From JAFGVL01 sp963663245 (GTDB lineage: Bacteria > Bacteroidota > Bacteroidia > Bacteroidales > Paludibacteraceae), in NCBI GenBank assembly GCA_963663245.1, contig OY760143.1, forward strand, positions 1 through 64,000: a stretch of DNA of 64,000 bases, given 5' to 3'. Numbering within the stretch: position 1 is the first letter of the stretch; every line of letters begins with the position of its first letter. Below the pieces are notes generated by a model, which was not told the DNA's origin, did no database searches, and was given only the letters and a program-made list of their open reading frames with translations. The position numbers and the translations under genes are program-made. Positions 25,684 to 34,675 of the stretch are shown here, one piece after another.

Positions 25684-27540
25684 ATGTCTGAACAAACTAA
25701 ATTTGTAGAAAAAGAGCATGTTGTTATTCGTTTTTCTGGTGATTCAGGAGACGGAATGCAATTGACAGGAACAATGTTCTCGAATATTTCTGCAATTATT
25801 GGAAATGAGATTTCAACTTTCCCTGATTTTCCATCTGAAATTCGCGCTCCTCAAGGGACTCTTGGTGGAGTATCTGGATACCAAGTACACCTAGGTGCAA
25901 ACAAAGTTTATACCCCTGGTGATGATGCTGATGTTTTTGTAATGATGAACCCTGCAGCATTAAAAGTAAATGCAAAAGGAATAGACAAAAATGGTATCAT
26001 TATTTATGATGCAGATTTATTTAATGAAAAACAATTAGCAAAAGCAGGTTTTACTACTGATAATCCTTTTGAAGAACTTGAATTGCCAGAATCAGTACAA
26101 CTTATTCCAGCACCACTTACCTCTCTTACAAGAGAATGCTTAGCTGAATTTGAGTTAGACTTTAAAACAATGGACCGTAGTAAAAACATGTTTGCTCTTG
26201 GCTTAGTATGTTTTCTATTTAACCGTCCTATTGAACAGGCTATTCATTTCTTAGAAAATAAATTCAAGAAGAAAGAGAATATTCTTAAAGCAAATATCAA
26301 AGTATTAGTAGATGGATTTAACTATGGGCAAAATATCGATGCTTCAGTATCAGTATTCCAAGTAAACAAATCACATTGCATTAAGCCTGGAAAATATACC
26401 AATATTAATGGAAATAAAGCTGCCGCTTGGGGTTTAATTGCTGCTGCACAAAAATCGGGATTACAACTATTTTTAGGTAGTTACCCTATCACACCTGCAA
26501 CAGATATCTTACAAGAATTAGCAGAAAGAAAAGAAATGGGCGTAGTTACGATGCAATGTGAAGACGAAATTGCTGGAATATGTACAACTATAGGAGCAGC
26601 ATTCGCAGGAAACCTTGCTGCAACAAATACTTCAGGACCAGGTCTAGCATTAAAGTCTGAAGCAATTGGCTTAGCTGTAATGGCTGAATTACCTATTGTT
26701 ATTATTGATGTTATGCGTGCTGGTCCTTCAACAGGAATGCCTACAAAAACAGAACAGACAGATTTATTGCAAGCTTTATATGGTAGAAATGGTGAGAGTC
26801 CAGCTGTAGTAATGTCTGCTAGCACTCCTGACAACTGTTTTGACTTTGCATATATGGCTAGTAAAATTGCACTAGAGCACATGACTCCAGTAATTCTATT
26901 AACTGACTCATTTATTGGCAATGGTTCTTCATTATGGAAATTACCTAAGCTAAGTGATATGCCTACTATCAAAGCCCCACTTGTTACTCCTGAAATGAAA
27001 GGGAACGTTAAAGTAACAACAAGATATGAAGAGACAAAAGTGAGATATTGGTCTGTACCAGGAATGGAAGGATTTGCCCATCGCAATGGTGGTCTTGAAA
27101 AAGATTATGATAAAGGAGCTATCTCTACAGAAGCTAAAAACCATCAAAAAATGGTTAATACGCGTCAAGAAAAAGTAAATAATATTTCTAATTTCATTCC
27201 AGAACTAGAAGTAGAAGGAAGAAATGATGCTGACACATTAGTAATTGGCTGGGGCGGAACGCATGGTCATCTAATCTCAGCAGTGAAAGAATTAAACAAG
27301 GAAGATAAAAAAGTAGCATTAGCTCATTTTAATTACATCAACCCTCTTCCAAAAAATACAGCTGAAGTAATTAAAGGCTATAAAAAGGTAATTGTGTGTG
27401 AATTGAACAGTGGACAATTTGCGACATTCTTACGTTCACAAGTAGAAGGTGTTAAATTCGACCAATTTAATAAAGTAGAAGGACAACCATTTACTGTGCA
27501 AGAGCTAAAAGAAAAATTAACCAAATTCATGGAGGACTAA
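25684..27540 (+). CDS. korA: 2-oxoacid:ferredoxin oxidoreductase, fused gamma-alpha subunit
   Basis: A 618-residue subunit joining the gamma domain (about 1-190: IRFSGDSGDGMQLTG, FPDFPSEIRAPQGT) with the alpha domain (from about 230: YPITPATDILQEL, ANTSGPGLALKSEAIGLAV). With KorB it forms 2-oxoglutarate:ferredoxin oxidoreductase, decarboxylating 2-oxoglutarate to succinyl-CoA (or the reverse) with electrons to ferredoxin. It is followed by korB after 3 nt. No korC/korD ferredoxin subunit genes are present, so this is the two-subunit form. Specificity between 2-oxoglutarate and other 2-oxoacids is inferred from family likeness only. Confidence 0.9.
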   Translation: MSEQTKFVEKEHVVIRFSGDSGDGMQLTGTMFSNISAIIGNEISTFPDFPSEIRAPQGTLGGVSGYQVHLGANKVYTPGDDADVFVMMNPAALKVNAKGIDKNGIIIYDADLFNEKQLAKAGFTTDNPFEELELPESVQLIPAPLTSLTRECLAEFELDFKTMDRSKNMFALGLVCFLFNRPIEQAIHFLENKFKKKENILKANIKVLVDGFNYGQNIDASVSVFQVNKSHCIKPGKYTNINGNKAAAWGLIAAAQKSGLQLFLGSYPITPATDILQELAERKEMGVVTMQCEDEIAGICTTIGAAFAGNLAATNTSGPGLALKSEAIGLAVMAELPIVIIDVMRAGPSTGMPTKTEQTDLLQALYGRNGESPAVVMSASTPDNCFDFAYMASKIALEHMTPVILLTDSFIGNGSSLWKLPKLSDMPTIKAPLVTPEMKGNVKVTTRYEETKVRYWSVPGMEGFAHRNGGLEKDYDKGAISTEAKNHQKMVNTRQEKVNNISNFIPELEVEGRNDADTLVIGWGGTHGHLISAVKELNKEDKKVALAHFNYINPLPKNTAEVIKGYKKVIVCELNSGQFATFLRSQVEGVKFDQFNKVEGQPFTVQELKEKLTKFMED

Positions 27541-27543
27541 ACA

Positions 27544-28548
27544 ATGACAACATATACAGCAAAAGATTTTAAAAGTGACCAGTATGTACGCTGGTGCCCA
27601 GGTTGTGGTGATCATGGTGCAGTTGGCTCTTTACAAAAAGCAATGGCAGAAATTGGCATTGCGCAAGAAAATATAGCCGTTATTTCAGGAATCGGATGTT
27701 CATCTCGCTTGCCTTATTATATGAACACCTATGGTTTTCATACAATACATGGACGTGGTGCAGCAGTAGCTTCTGGAGTAAAAGTAGCAAACCCAGAACT
27801 AACTGTATGGCAAATAACTGGAGATGGAGATTGCTTAGCTATTGGGGGTAATCATTTTATTCACAGTGTTCGTCGTAATATTGATATGAATGTGTTGTTA
27901 TTCAACAATCAAATATATGGATTAACAAAAGGACAATATTCTCCTACTACTAAAAAAGGATTTGCAACGAAAACCTCTCCTTACGGTACTATCGAGCGTC
28001 CTTTTAGACCAGCAGAATTAACAATAGGTTCTAGGGGGACTTTCTTTGCCAGAGCTTTAGATGTTGATATTAAAACATCTGTTAGCGTAATGGCAGAAGC
28101 GGCTAAACACAAAGGAACATCTGTAGTAGAAATGCTAGTTAACTGCATTATCTTTAACGATGGTGCTCATGGATGGTTAGCTTCAAGAGAAACGAGAGAA
28201 GACCGTATGATTATCTTAAAACATGGCGAACCAATGATTTTTGGTAAAGAAAAAAATAAAGGTCTTGTTTTAGATGGATTTAATTTGAAAGTAGTAACTA
28301 TTGGAGAAGATGGCATTAGCGAGAAAGATATCTTAGTACACGATGCTACATGTGAAGACACAACAATTCATACGAAATTAGCAATGATGGAAGGTCCAGA
28401 TTTCCCTATTGCAATGGGTATTATCAGAAGTGTTGCTGAGGAATCTTATGACGATGCAGTTTATAACCAAATAGAAGAAGTACAAAGCAAATCTCCAGTA
28501 AAATCATTCGATGACTTAATTGGAACTTGTGAAAGTTGGGATATGTAA
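27544..28548 (+). CDS. korB: 2-oxoacid:ferredoxin oxidoreductase beta subunit
   Basis: A 334-residue TPP-binding subunit. VRWCPGCGDHGAV gives cluster-ligand cysteines, with a further one in GIGCSSRLPYY. The TPP/Mg site is GDGDCLAIGGNHFIH followed by NNQIYGLTKGQYSPT. The family fourth cluster cysteine is likely VNCIIFNDG. It is cotranscribed with korA and ends in a strong terminator. Confidence 0.92.
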   Translation: MTTYTAKDFKSDQYVRWCPGCGDHGAVGSLQKAMAEIGIAQENIAVISGIGCSSRLPYYMNTYGFHTIHGRGAAVASGVKVANPELTVWQITGDGDCLAIGGNHFIHSVRRNIDMNVLLFNNQIYGLTKGQYSPTTKKGFATKTSPYGTIERPFRPAELTIGSRGTFFARALDVDIKTSVSVMAEAAKHKGTSVVEMLVNCIIFNDGAHGWLASRETREDRMIILKHGEPMIFGKEKNKGLVLDGFNLKVVTIGEDGISEKDILVHDATCEDTTIHTKLAMMEGPDFPIAMGIIRSVAEESYDDAVYNQIEEVQSKSPVKSFDDLIGTCESWDM

Positions 28549-28571
28549 TTCTTATATATACTATAAAAATA

Positions 28572-28606
28572 AGGCTTCGACATTGATTATGTCGAAGCTT
28601 TTTTTT
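28572..28606 (+). terminator. korAB terminator
   Basis: GCTTCGACAT/ATGTCGAAGC with a 5-nt loop and a run of eight T. Confidence 0.88.
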
Positions 28607-28617
28607 ATATTTGATGA

Positions 28618-29088
28618 ATGGCAACAGAGATAGAAAGAAAATTCCTTGTCAAAACAGACGAGTACAAACAACTAGCGAATGGCATTCTTTACAGACAAGG
28701 TTACCTCTCAACAGACCCTGAATTTGTAAATAGAGTACGCATTGCAGGAGACAAAGCTTATATTACTACCAAAAGTAAAAACATAGGCATAGTGCGATCA
28801 GAATTTGAACAAGAAACCCCTATAGAAATTGCACGACAACAACTTTCCAACATTGATCCATCTAGTATTATAGAGAAATATCGATATAAAATAACCTACA
28901 AAGGCAAACTTTGGGAAGTAGATGAATTTTTAGGAGATAACGAAGGTTTAGTTGTTGCCGAAATAGAACTTGATTCAGAAAGTGAAAGCTTTGAAAAACC
29001 ATCTTGGATTGGACAAGAAGTAAGTGAAGATAGCAAGTACTATAACTCTAACTTAGTAGATTTCCCTTATAAGAAATGGAAAAAGTAG
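28618..29088 (+). CDS. CYTH domain phosphohydrolase
   Basis: A 156-residue triphosphate tunnel metalloenzyme. The N-terminal EIERKFLV is the ExExK signature, and beta-strand residues EFEQETPIEI, EKYRYKITY, WEVDEFLGDNEGLVVAEIEL and SKYYNSNL fit the bacterial CYTH subset. Such proteins hydrolyse inorganic tripolyphosphate or thiamine triphosphate; a class-IV-like cyclase activity is less likely. Its stop codon overlaps the 3' end of the oppositely oriented tRNA-Arg gene by 2 nt. Confidence 0.9.
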   Translation: MATEIERKFLVKTDEYKQLANGILYRQGYLSTDPEFVNRVRIAGDKAYITTKSKNIGIVRSEFEQETPIEIARQQLSNIDPSSIIEKYRYKITYKGKLWEVDEFLGDNEGLVVAEIELDSESESFEKPSWIGQEVSEDSKYYNSNLVDFPYKKWKK

Positions 29089-29157
29089 TCCCGCCGAGAA
29101 TCGAACTCGGATCTAAAGTTTAGGAAACTCGTATTCTATCCATTGAACTACGGGACT
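29087..29157 (-). tRNA. tRNA-Arg (anticodon CCT)
   Basis: Read on the minus strand: acceptor AGTCCCG/CGGGACT, D stem GTTC/GAAT, anticodon loop TTCCTAA giving CCT (reads AGG), and T arm CCGAG-TTCGATT-CTCGG. The anticodon stem has one G-T pair and a weak outermost pair. CCA is not encoded. Confidence 0.93.
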
Positions 29158-29196
29158 TTTTGAAAATGTAAAAGTACTGCTTTTTAGACAATCCAT

Positions 29197-29204
29197 CAAA
29201 ATTA
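29197..29204 (-). promoter_or_regulatory. Possible -7 box for tRNA-Arg
   Basis: TAATTTTG on the minus strand, about 40 nt before the tRNA and just past the recO stop. Confidence 0.4.
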
Positions 29205-29206
29205 CA

Positions 29207-29929
29207 TCAACTGAATAATTGCTGCATTATCTCCAAAGATTTTATCTTTGCAAAATTACTTATATGCGATTTATAATAACTAAGTAATGCCGAAAGCAAA
29301 CGTGATTTTTCATTTTTTGAAAACTGAACTTCATCAATATTTTGCTCCATCAACTGCAATAAAACACCAAACAATTGGCTATCTTGAATATCTAAACACT
29401 CAGAAAATCCTTGGTGTTTAATAAAAGTTCCATTCTGCAAATCAAAGAAAAACCCATCGCTATACCCCTCTCTATGAGGCTCAAAACCCAAATAACTAGA
29501 AAGCCGCACCATAAAAACTAGGTGGAAATTCCCTACGCTATAGCTAGCTTCATCTAATAACATTATGGAATCTACAAGAAATTTAAATAGAGCTTTATCT
29601 GTCTGTGTTTCTTTTATTGTTCTATACAAAAGTTCTGCAATAAAAAGTACCAAGGCATTTTTTGAAGGATCAAAAGGAACAGAAACAAAAGGAAAAACGA
29701 CTCTACTTTCTTTAATTCGTTGAATATCTTTTTTGGGATTAAAGTCAGTTTCAATTTCTATAATAGACAAAGGCAGCAATAAAGCTGAGCGCAAAGCCGA
29801 TTTTTTACTCTTAGCTCCATTTATAAGATAAGCCATTCGTCCATGCTCTTCTGTAAAAGCATGAACAATAACGCTATTCTCAGTATATTTGAGAGAATGT
29901 AAAACAATTGCCTTAGTTCTAATTTCCAT
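29207..29929 (-). CDS. recO: DNA repair protein RecO
   Basis: It loads RecA at gaps together with RecR by displacing SSB. It has 240 residues from the start at 29929 (MEIRTKAIVLHSLKYTEN), with the N-terminal OB fold ending MAYLINGAKSKKSALRSALL and then a helical domain. The zinc-finger cysteines of some RecO proteins are not evident. A longer frame to 29986 would include the -7 box at 29947-29954, so the internal ATG is preferred. Confidence 0.9.
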   Translation of the reverse strand: MEIRTKAIVLHSLKYTENSVIVHAFTEEHGRMAYLINGAKSKKSALRSALLLPLSIIEIETDFNPKKDIQRIKESRVVFPFVSVPFDPSKNALVLFIAELLYRTIKETQTDKALFKFLVDSIMLLDEASYSVGNFHLVFMVRLSSYLGFEPHREGYSDGFFFDLQNGTFIKHQGFSECLDIQDSQLFGVLLQLMEQNIDEVQFSKNEKSRLLSALLSYYKSHISNFAKIKSLEIMQQLFS

Positions 29930-29946
29930 AAAAATCTTATTGCTCA

Positions 29947-29954
29947 CAAAGTTA
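29947..29954 (-). promoter_or_regulatory. Bacteroidota -7 box for recO
   Basis: TAACTTTG on the minus strand, 18 nt before the ATG at 29929; it decides the recO start. Confidence 0.55.
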
Positions 29955-30068
29955 AAAAAGCAAATTGATATTTTTAATTCAAACAATAAATTTTAGAATG
30001 CAAGATAAACACTTTATAATAGGGCTTTCAGTATCTGTTGAAAAATAATGTTTTTTTTATACAAATGT

Positions 30069-30099
30069 TTTGTAGATAAGAAAAAGGATTTTATCTTTG
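30069..30099 (+). promoter_or_regulatory. Promoter of tRNA-Glu and rpsT
   Basis: TTTG at 30069-30072, 19-nt spacer, TATCTTTG at 30092-30099. The next feature is tRNA-Glu 40 nt on. Confidence 0.75.
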
Positions 30100-30138
30100 C
30101 ATGCTCAAATAAACAAAATACCGTTTGTTTTTGAACAT

Positions 30139-30210
30139 GGTCCCTTCGTCTATCGGTTAGGACGTCTGGTTTTCATCCAGGAAAGAGGAGTTCGACTCTC
30201 CTAGGGACTA
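30139..30210 (+). tRNA. tRNA-Glu (anticodon TTC)
   Basis: Acceptor GGTCCCT/AGGGACT plus discriminator A, anticodon arm CTGGT-TTTCATC-CAG region with TTC in the loop, and T arm GAGAG-TTCGACT-CTC type. It probably shares a transcript with rpsT 38 nt downstream. Confidence 0.93.
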
Positions 30211-30247
30211 CAAATAGTTAAAGATACATTTAAAATCACATCCAAAG

Positions 30248-30502
30248 ATGGCAAATCACAAATCGTCAATCAAAAGAATTAGACAATCTGAAAAAAGAAG
30301 ATTGCACAACAAATATTATGCTCGTACAGCTCGTAACGCGGTAAGAACATTACGTTCTACAACTGTAAAAGAAGAAGCTGCAGAGATGCTTCCTAAGGTT
30401 AGTGCTATGATAGATAAATTAGCTAAAACTAATATCATCCACAAAAATAAAGCAGGCAACTTAAAATCAAGCCTTGCACGTTACATCAACAAACTAGCAT
30501 AA
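30248..30502 (+). CDS. rpsT: 30S ribosomal protein S20
   Basis: An 84-residue, lysine/arginine-rich all-helical protein that binds 16S rRNA. The typical start is MANHKSSIKRIRQSEKRRLH and the C-terminal helix is NKAGNLKSSLARYINKLA. It sits behind tRNA-Glu with no separate promoter seen and ends at a strong terminator. Confidence 0.97.
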   Translation: MANHKSSIKRIRQSEKRRLHNKYYARTARNAVRTLRSTTVKEEAAEMLPKVSAMIDKLAKTNIIHKNKAGNLKSSLARYINKLA

Positions 30503-30524
30503 TTCTTCTATTAAGAATATATAC

Positions 30525-30553
30525 GCCCTGCTTTTTCAGCAGGGCTTTTTTTT
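30525..30553 (+). terminator. rpsT terminator
   Basis: GCCCTGC/GCAGGGC with a 7-nt loop followed by eight T. Confidence 0.88.
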
Positions 30554-30580
30554 ACACAAATGCATACTATATAGTATTTT

Positions 30581-31273
30581 ATGAAAACGAAACTAAAACT
30601 ATCCGAATGGGCTAAAGAAGATCGACCGAGAGAAAAACTAAACAACAAAGGCGCTACAAGTTTAACTGAAGCGGAACTACTAGCAATACTAATTGGCTCA
30701 GGAAACAGAGAAGAAACAGCCGTAGAGCTATCACGCAGAATTCTCAATCATGCAAAAAACAACTTGCTAGAGCTAGGAAGGTTCTCTATTCATGAATTAA
30801 CCAGCAATTTTAAAGGAATAGGAGAAGCCAAAGCCATAACAATAGTAGCCGCAATGGAGCTAAGTCGAAGAAGAAGTGAATCTGAAACCATTGAAAAAAG
30901 ACAAATCAAAAGCAGCAAAGACATATTCGATATATTCCATTCAAGCTTATCCGATTTGCCTTACGAAGAATTTTGGATATTACTATTAAACAGAGGAAAT
31001 AAAGCTATCAATAAGATTAAAATTAGCCATGGAGGAGTTTCGGGAACAGTTGTTGATACAAAAATTATTCTTAAATTTGTGTTAGAAAACTTAGCTTCAT
31101 CAATAATTTTATGTCACAATCATCCCTCTGGGAATAAAAACCCCAGCTCAGAAGACATAACTATCACTCAAAAAATTAAAAAAGCATGTGAGGCTATAGA
31201 CGTAACACTATTAGACCATATAATCATTTCGAATAATTCTTTTTTAAGCTTTACGGACGAGGGTCTCATTTAA
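30581..31273 (+). CDS. radC: RadC family JAB-domain protein
   Basis: A 230-residue protein. The N-terminal UPF0758 helix-hairpin-helix part contains LLAILIGSGNREETAVELSR and FKGIGEAKAITIVAAMELS. The C-terminal JAB1/MPN-like metalloprotein domain has LCHNHPSGNKNPSSED, supplying HxH and the distal Asp. It is called DNA repair protein RadC by tradition; the E. coli repair phenotype was assigned to another gene, so function is uncertain. Confidence 0.92.
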   Translation: MKTKLKLSEWAKEDRPREKLNNKGATSLTEAELLAILIGSGNREETAVELSRRILNHAKNNLLELGRFSIHELTSNFKGIGEAKAITIVAAMELSRRRSESETIEKRQIKSSKDIFDIFHSSLSDLPYEEFWILLLNRGNKAINKIKISHGGVSGTVVDTKIILKFVLENLASSIILCHNHPSGNKNPSSEDITITQKIKKACEAIDVTLLDHIIISNNSFLSFTDEGLI

Positions 31274-31291
31274 AAATTAAACTTTATTACA

Positions 31292-31528
31292 ATGGAAAAA
31301 CCAACTATAGCAGGGAAGACTCCCAAAACGATGAAAATGGAAGCAGGAAAATACTTTTGGTGTGCCTGTGGAAAAAGCTCCAAACAACCATTTTGTGATG
31401 GCGCTCACAAAGGAACTGGAATTCAACCATTAAGAGTTGAAATTCCCGAACCGAAAGAAGTACATTGGTGCATGTGTAAACAATCCAAGAACAAGCCATA
31501 TTGCGATGGTTCTCATAATGATTTATAA
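31292..31528 (+). CDS. Twin CDGSH iron-sulfur domain protein
   Basis: A 78-residue protein with two CDGSH-type 2Fe-2S sites: FWCACGKSSKQPFCDGAHKG (about 22-41) and HWCMCKQSKNKPYCDGSH (about 58-75). Each has the CxC...C...H ligand set of the mitoNEET family. It is small, soluble and probably involved in redox or cluster transfer; no partner is apparent beside it. Confidence 0.93.
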   Translation: MEKPTIAGKTPKTMKMEAGKYFWCACGKSSKQPFCDGAHKGTGIQPLRVEIPEPKEVHWCMCKQSKNKPYCDGSHNDL

Positions 31529-31544
31529 GAACCCCAATAATAAT

Positions 31545-31582
31545 AAAAGCTCGTTTTGGAATTGTCCAAAACGAGCTTTTTT
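31545..31582 (+). terminator. Terminator after the CDGSH gene
   Basis: A 16-bp perfect stem AAAAGCTCGTTTTGGA with its complement, loop ATTG, then T-run. Confidence 0.9.
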
Positions 31583-31666
31583 ATTGATGTATTACTTCCA
31601 AAAGAATAAGTGCATCAAAGAGAATAAGATTACTGTTCTCACAGCTTATTTTGCCAACAAAATTTT

Positions 31667-31674
31667 TAACTTTG
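31667..31674 (+). promoter_or_regulatory. Bacteroidota -7 box for the pro/arg operon
   Basis: TAACTTTG, 24 nt before the proB ATG. No good -33 at normal spacing. Confidence 0.55.
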
Positions 31675-31697
31675 TATTTTGCAATTCATAGCCAAAA

Positions 31698-32783
31698 ATG
31701 AAAACATATACTTACAATAGAATAGCCGTTAAAATCGGGAGCAATGTTCTGACTCTTGAAGACGGGACCATTGATTTAAAACGAATGTCGGCATTGGTAA
31801 ATCAAATAGCTAAACTACATAAAGATGGAGTTGAGATTGTTCTTATATCATCTGGTGCAGTTGCATTTGGGCGTAATGAATTGAAACTAGACAAAAAAAT
31901 GAGTGATGTTTCTGCCCGTCAGGTATTTTCAGCAATTGGGCAAACCAAGCTAATGAACCACTACTCTAACCTATTTCAAGAACACGGTATTATTTGTGGA
32001 CAAATACTTACTACAAAAGAGAATTTTGGGTCACGCAGACACTATCTTAATCAAAGAAATTGCGTAAATGAAATGCTCAATCAAGGTGTAATGCCAATCG
32101 TAAATGAGAATGATACTATCTCTGTTACAGAACTAATGTTTACTGATAACGACGAACTCTCAGGGCTAATAGCAACTATGATAGATGCTGAAGCATTAAT
32201 CATCTTGAGCAATATAGATGGCATTTACAATGACAACCCAGAAAAATCTACGGCTGAGGTAATTAGAAAAGTAAATAGCAACAATAACATTACACAATTT
32301 GTACGAAAAGGAAAATCTACTTTTGGAAGAGGAGGCATCTTAACCAAGATGAATATTGCTAGCAAAGTTGCAGAAGAGGGTATTACTGTAATTGTTGCTA
32401 ATGGAAATAAAGAAAACATCCTCCCAGACCTTCTTAAAAAAGAAAGCGATGCTATTTGCACCGAGTTCATTGCTAATAGCAAAGGTGTTTCTAGTGTAAA
32501 AAAATGGATTGCTCACAGTAATTCTTTCGCTAAAGGCGAGGTTCATATTAACAAAGGAGCAGTTGATGCATTAAACGCTGAAAAAGCTAACTCATTATTA
32601 TTTGTTGGCATTACAAAAATTACTGGTGAGTTTGAAAAAGATGATATCATACAAATTATAGATGAAAAAGGAACGCAAATTGGCGTTGGAAAAACAAATT
32701 ACGACAGCGAAGAAGCTTTCCAATTAATTGGAGAAAAAGATCATCGTCCATTAGTCCATTATGATTATTTATATTTAGATTAA
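31698..32783 (+). CDS. proB: Glutamate 5-kinase
   Basis: The first step of proline synthesis. A 361-residue two-domain enzyme: an amino-acid kinase domain (KIGSNVLTLEDGTIDLKRM, VLISSGAVAFG, PIVNENDTISV, FGRGGILTKMNIASKVAEEG) and a C-terminal PUA domain (about 275-361: AKGEVHINKGAVDAL). The proline-feedback site lies in the kinase domain in relatives. It heads an operon proB-proA-orf-argF'-orf-argB-argE'-tyrS. Confidence 0.95.
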   Translation: MKTYTYNRIAVKIGSNVLTLEDGTIDLKRMSALVNQIAKLHKDGVEIVLISSGAVAFGRNELKLDKKMSDVSARQVFSAIGQTKLMNHYSNLFQEHGIICGQILTTKENFGSRRHYLNQRNCVNEMLNQGVMPIVNENDTISVTELMFTDNDELSGLIATMIDAEALIILSNIDGIYNDNPEKSTAEVIRKVNSNNNITQFVRKGKSTFGRGGILTKMNIASKVAEEGITVIVANGNKENILPDLLKKESDAICTEFIANSKGVSSVKKWIAHSNSFAKGEVHINKGAVDALNAEKANSLLFVGITKITGEFEKDDIIQIIDEKGTQIGVGKTNYDSEEAFQLIGEKDHRPLVHYDYLYLD

Positions 32784-32793
32784 TTATTGCAAC

Positions 32794-34044
32794 ATGACAC
32801 AGAATACCTCATGGGGAGCCTCATCTCTCAAAGCATCTAGAGCATTAAACTTGCTTACAGATGACACTATCAATAAAGTATTAAATGCTGTAGCTGATGA
32901 AGCTATTGCAGCAACGGATATGATAATAGCAGAAAATCAAAAAGATTTAGCTGCCATGGATAAAAGTAATCCCATGTACGACCGATTATTATTGACTACC
33001 GAGCGTATTAAAGGCATTGCTTCAGATATGCGCAATGTTGCATCTTTACCTTCTCCTCTAGGGAAAGTAATTGAGAAACGTGCGTTATACAACGATTTAG
33101 AATTAAGCAAAGTGAGCGTTCCTTTTGGTGTAATCGGCATCATATATGAAGCTCGTCCTAATGTGAGCTTCGATGTATTCTCTCTTTGTTTCAAGTCGGG
33201 AAATGCCTGTGTGCTAAAAGGAGGAACAGATGCTTTTAACTCAAACCTGGCTATTGTCAATCTAACAAAATCTGTTTTAAAAAAATTTGATTTAGATGAG
33301 AATATAATCCACCTTTTGCCTGCTGGACGTGAGGGTGGAACTGAACTATTAAATGCTGTTGGTTTTGTGGACTTAATAATCCCTCGTGGAAGCCAAGGCT
33401 TAATTAACTTTGTTCGCGACAACTCTAAAGTGCCTGTAATTGAAACAGGAGCTGGCGTAGTACATACTTATTTTGATGAGTTTGGCGACACAGAAAAAGG
33501 CGCAGCAATTATCAATAATGCCAAAACGCGTCGTGTAAGCGTGTGTAACGCATTAGACAGTCTTGTTATTAATGAAAAACGCCTTGCTGATTTACCAATA
33601 TTATGTAAAAAGCTAGCAGAAAACAATGTAATTATTGAAGCAGACACTAAAGCCTATACTTTTTTAAATGGGAAATACCCTGCAGAATTATTACAAAAAA
33701 CGAACGAAGAAAGTTACGGCACCGAGTTCTTGAGTTACCGCATGAGTATAAAAACTGTTGCTGACATTCAAGAAGCCATTGACCATATTTCACTTTATAG
33801 CTCAAAGCATAGCGAAGCTATAATAACAGAGAATGAGCAAAACGCTCTTATTTTTGACAAACAAGTAGATGCTGCTTGTGTGTACACCAATAGCTCAACA
33901 GCCTTTAGTGATGGAGCTCAATTTGGGATGGGAGCTGAAATTGGGATTAGCACACAAAAACTTCATGCACGTGGACCGATGGCTTTGCCTGAATTGACCA
34001 GCTACAAGTTTATTATCAAAGGAATAGGACAAACTAGAGCATAA
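32794..34044 (+). CDS. proA: Glutamate-5-semialdehyde dehydrogenase
   Basis: It reduces glutamyl 5-phosphate with NADPH. It has 416 residues, with VPFGVIGIIYEARPNVSFDV, ACVLKGGTDAFNSN, VDLIIPRGSQGLI and the catalytic cysteine in NAKTRRVSVCNALDSLVI. Its product is shared chemically with the ornithine side of metabolism, and the arginine genes follow in the same transcript. Confidence 0.95.
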   Translation: MTQNTSWGASSLKASRALNLLTDDTINKVLNAVADEAIAATDMIIAENQKDLAAMDKSNPMYDRLLLTTERIKGIASDMRNVASLPSPLGKVIEKRALYNDLELSKVSVPFGVIGIIYEARPNVSFDVFSLCFKSGNACVLKGGTDAFNSNLAIVNLTKSVLKKFDLDENIIHLLPAGREGGTELLNAVGFVDLIIPRGSQGLINFVRDNSKVPVIETGAGVVHTYFDEFGDTEKGAAIINNAKTRRVSVCNALDSLVINEKRLADLPILCKKLAENNVIIEADTKAYTFLNGKYPAELLQKTNEESYGTEFLSYRMSIKTVADIQEAIDHISLYSSKHSEAIITENEQNALIFDKQVDAACVYTNSSTAFSDGAQFGMGAEIGISTQKLHARGPMALPELTSYKFIIKGIGQTRA

Positions 34045-34055
34045 AAGATAATAGT

Positions 34056-34646
34056 ATGAAGTTCAAAACAGGACTTATTTTTTTAAGTTTATTGGCCTGC
34101 CTAAACATATTTGCTCAAAAAGGAGATGATAAATCTCCAAAAGAAACAAATAAAGAAAGGCTCGACAACTCTTTTGGTTTTAGAGAATTTAAATTACAAA
34201 CTCCAAAATCAAGCTACGTTCATTATGAACTTAGAAAAACTGATTACTATAAATTGCCAGATATTATTCAAGTATATACACTAGATTATAAACTTCCTAT
34301 TGGCAATACTAGAATTAACTATTTACATTTATTCTTTCTTGGAGACAGACTAGTTAGAGTAACAGCTCTACTTAAAGATAGCCTTAGTTTAGACTATCTA
34401 AAAAAGTCATTTGGAGAAGGAGCTCCTCCAGAAGTTACAGTGAAATTAGATAAAAAACTATTGAATGATATTGCTGTAGGAAAAGTCCGTTTTGCATATA
34501 AGCCAATTTGGTCATGGAAAGCTGACACCGTTCGTTTTGAAGAAAAATGGATTTACCTTTGTGACGAAGGAAGCTGTATAAAAAGAATGTGTTTAGACTT
34601 ATATTTAGTAGACTTTCAAGACTTAATGAACAGCATATTAAATTAG
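34056..34646 (+). CDS. Predicted secreted protein of unknown function in the pro/arg operon
   Basis: A 196-residue protein I do not recognise. It starts with a signal peptide (MKFKTGLIFLSLLACLNIFAQ) and has no lipobox cysteine in the classical position. The mature part has FGFREFKLQTPKSSYVHYEL, GNTRINYLHLFFLGDRLVR and a C-terminal CDEGSCIKRMCLDLYLVDF with three cysteines. It lies 11 nt after proA and 29 nt before argF', so it is cotranscribed with cytoplasmic enzymes although it is probably exported. Confidence 0.6.
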   Translation: MKFKTGLIFLSLLACLNIFAQKGDDKSPKETNKERLDNSFGFREFKLQTPKSSYVHYELRKTDYYKLPDIIQVYTLDYKLPIGNTRINYLHLFFLGDRLVRVTALLKDSLSLDYLKKSFGEGAPPEVTVKLDKKLLNDIAVGKVRFAYKPIWSWKADTVRFEEKWIYLCDEGSCIKRMCLDLYLVDFQDLMNSILN

Positions 34647-34675
34647 TATTTAACGCTTAATGATAAATAATTAAT

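Noticed and set aside
26481..27086. Long open frame antisense to korA
   Set aside because: It lies wholly inside the well-supported korA gene on the other strand, with no family likeness and no promoter.
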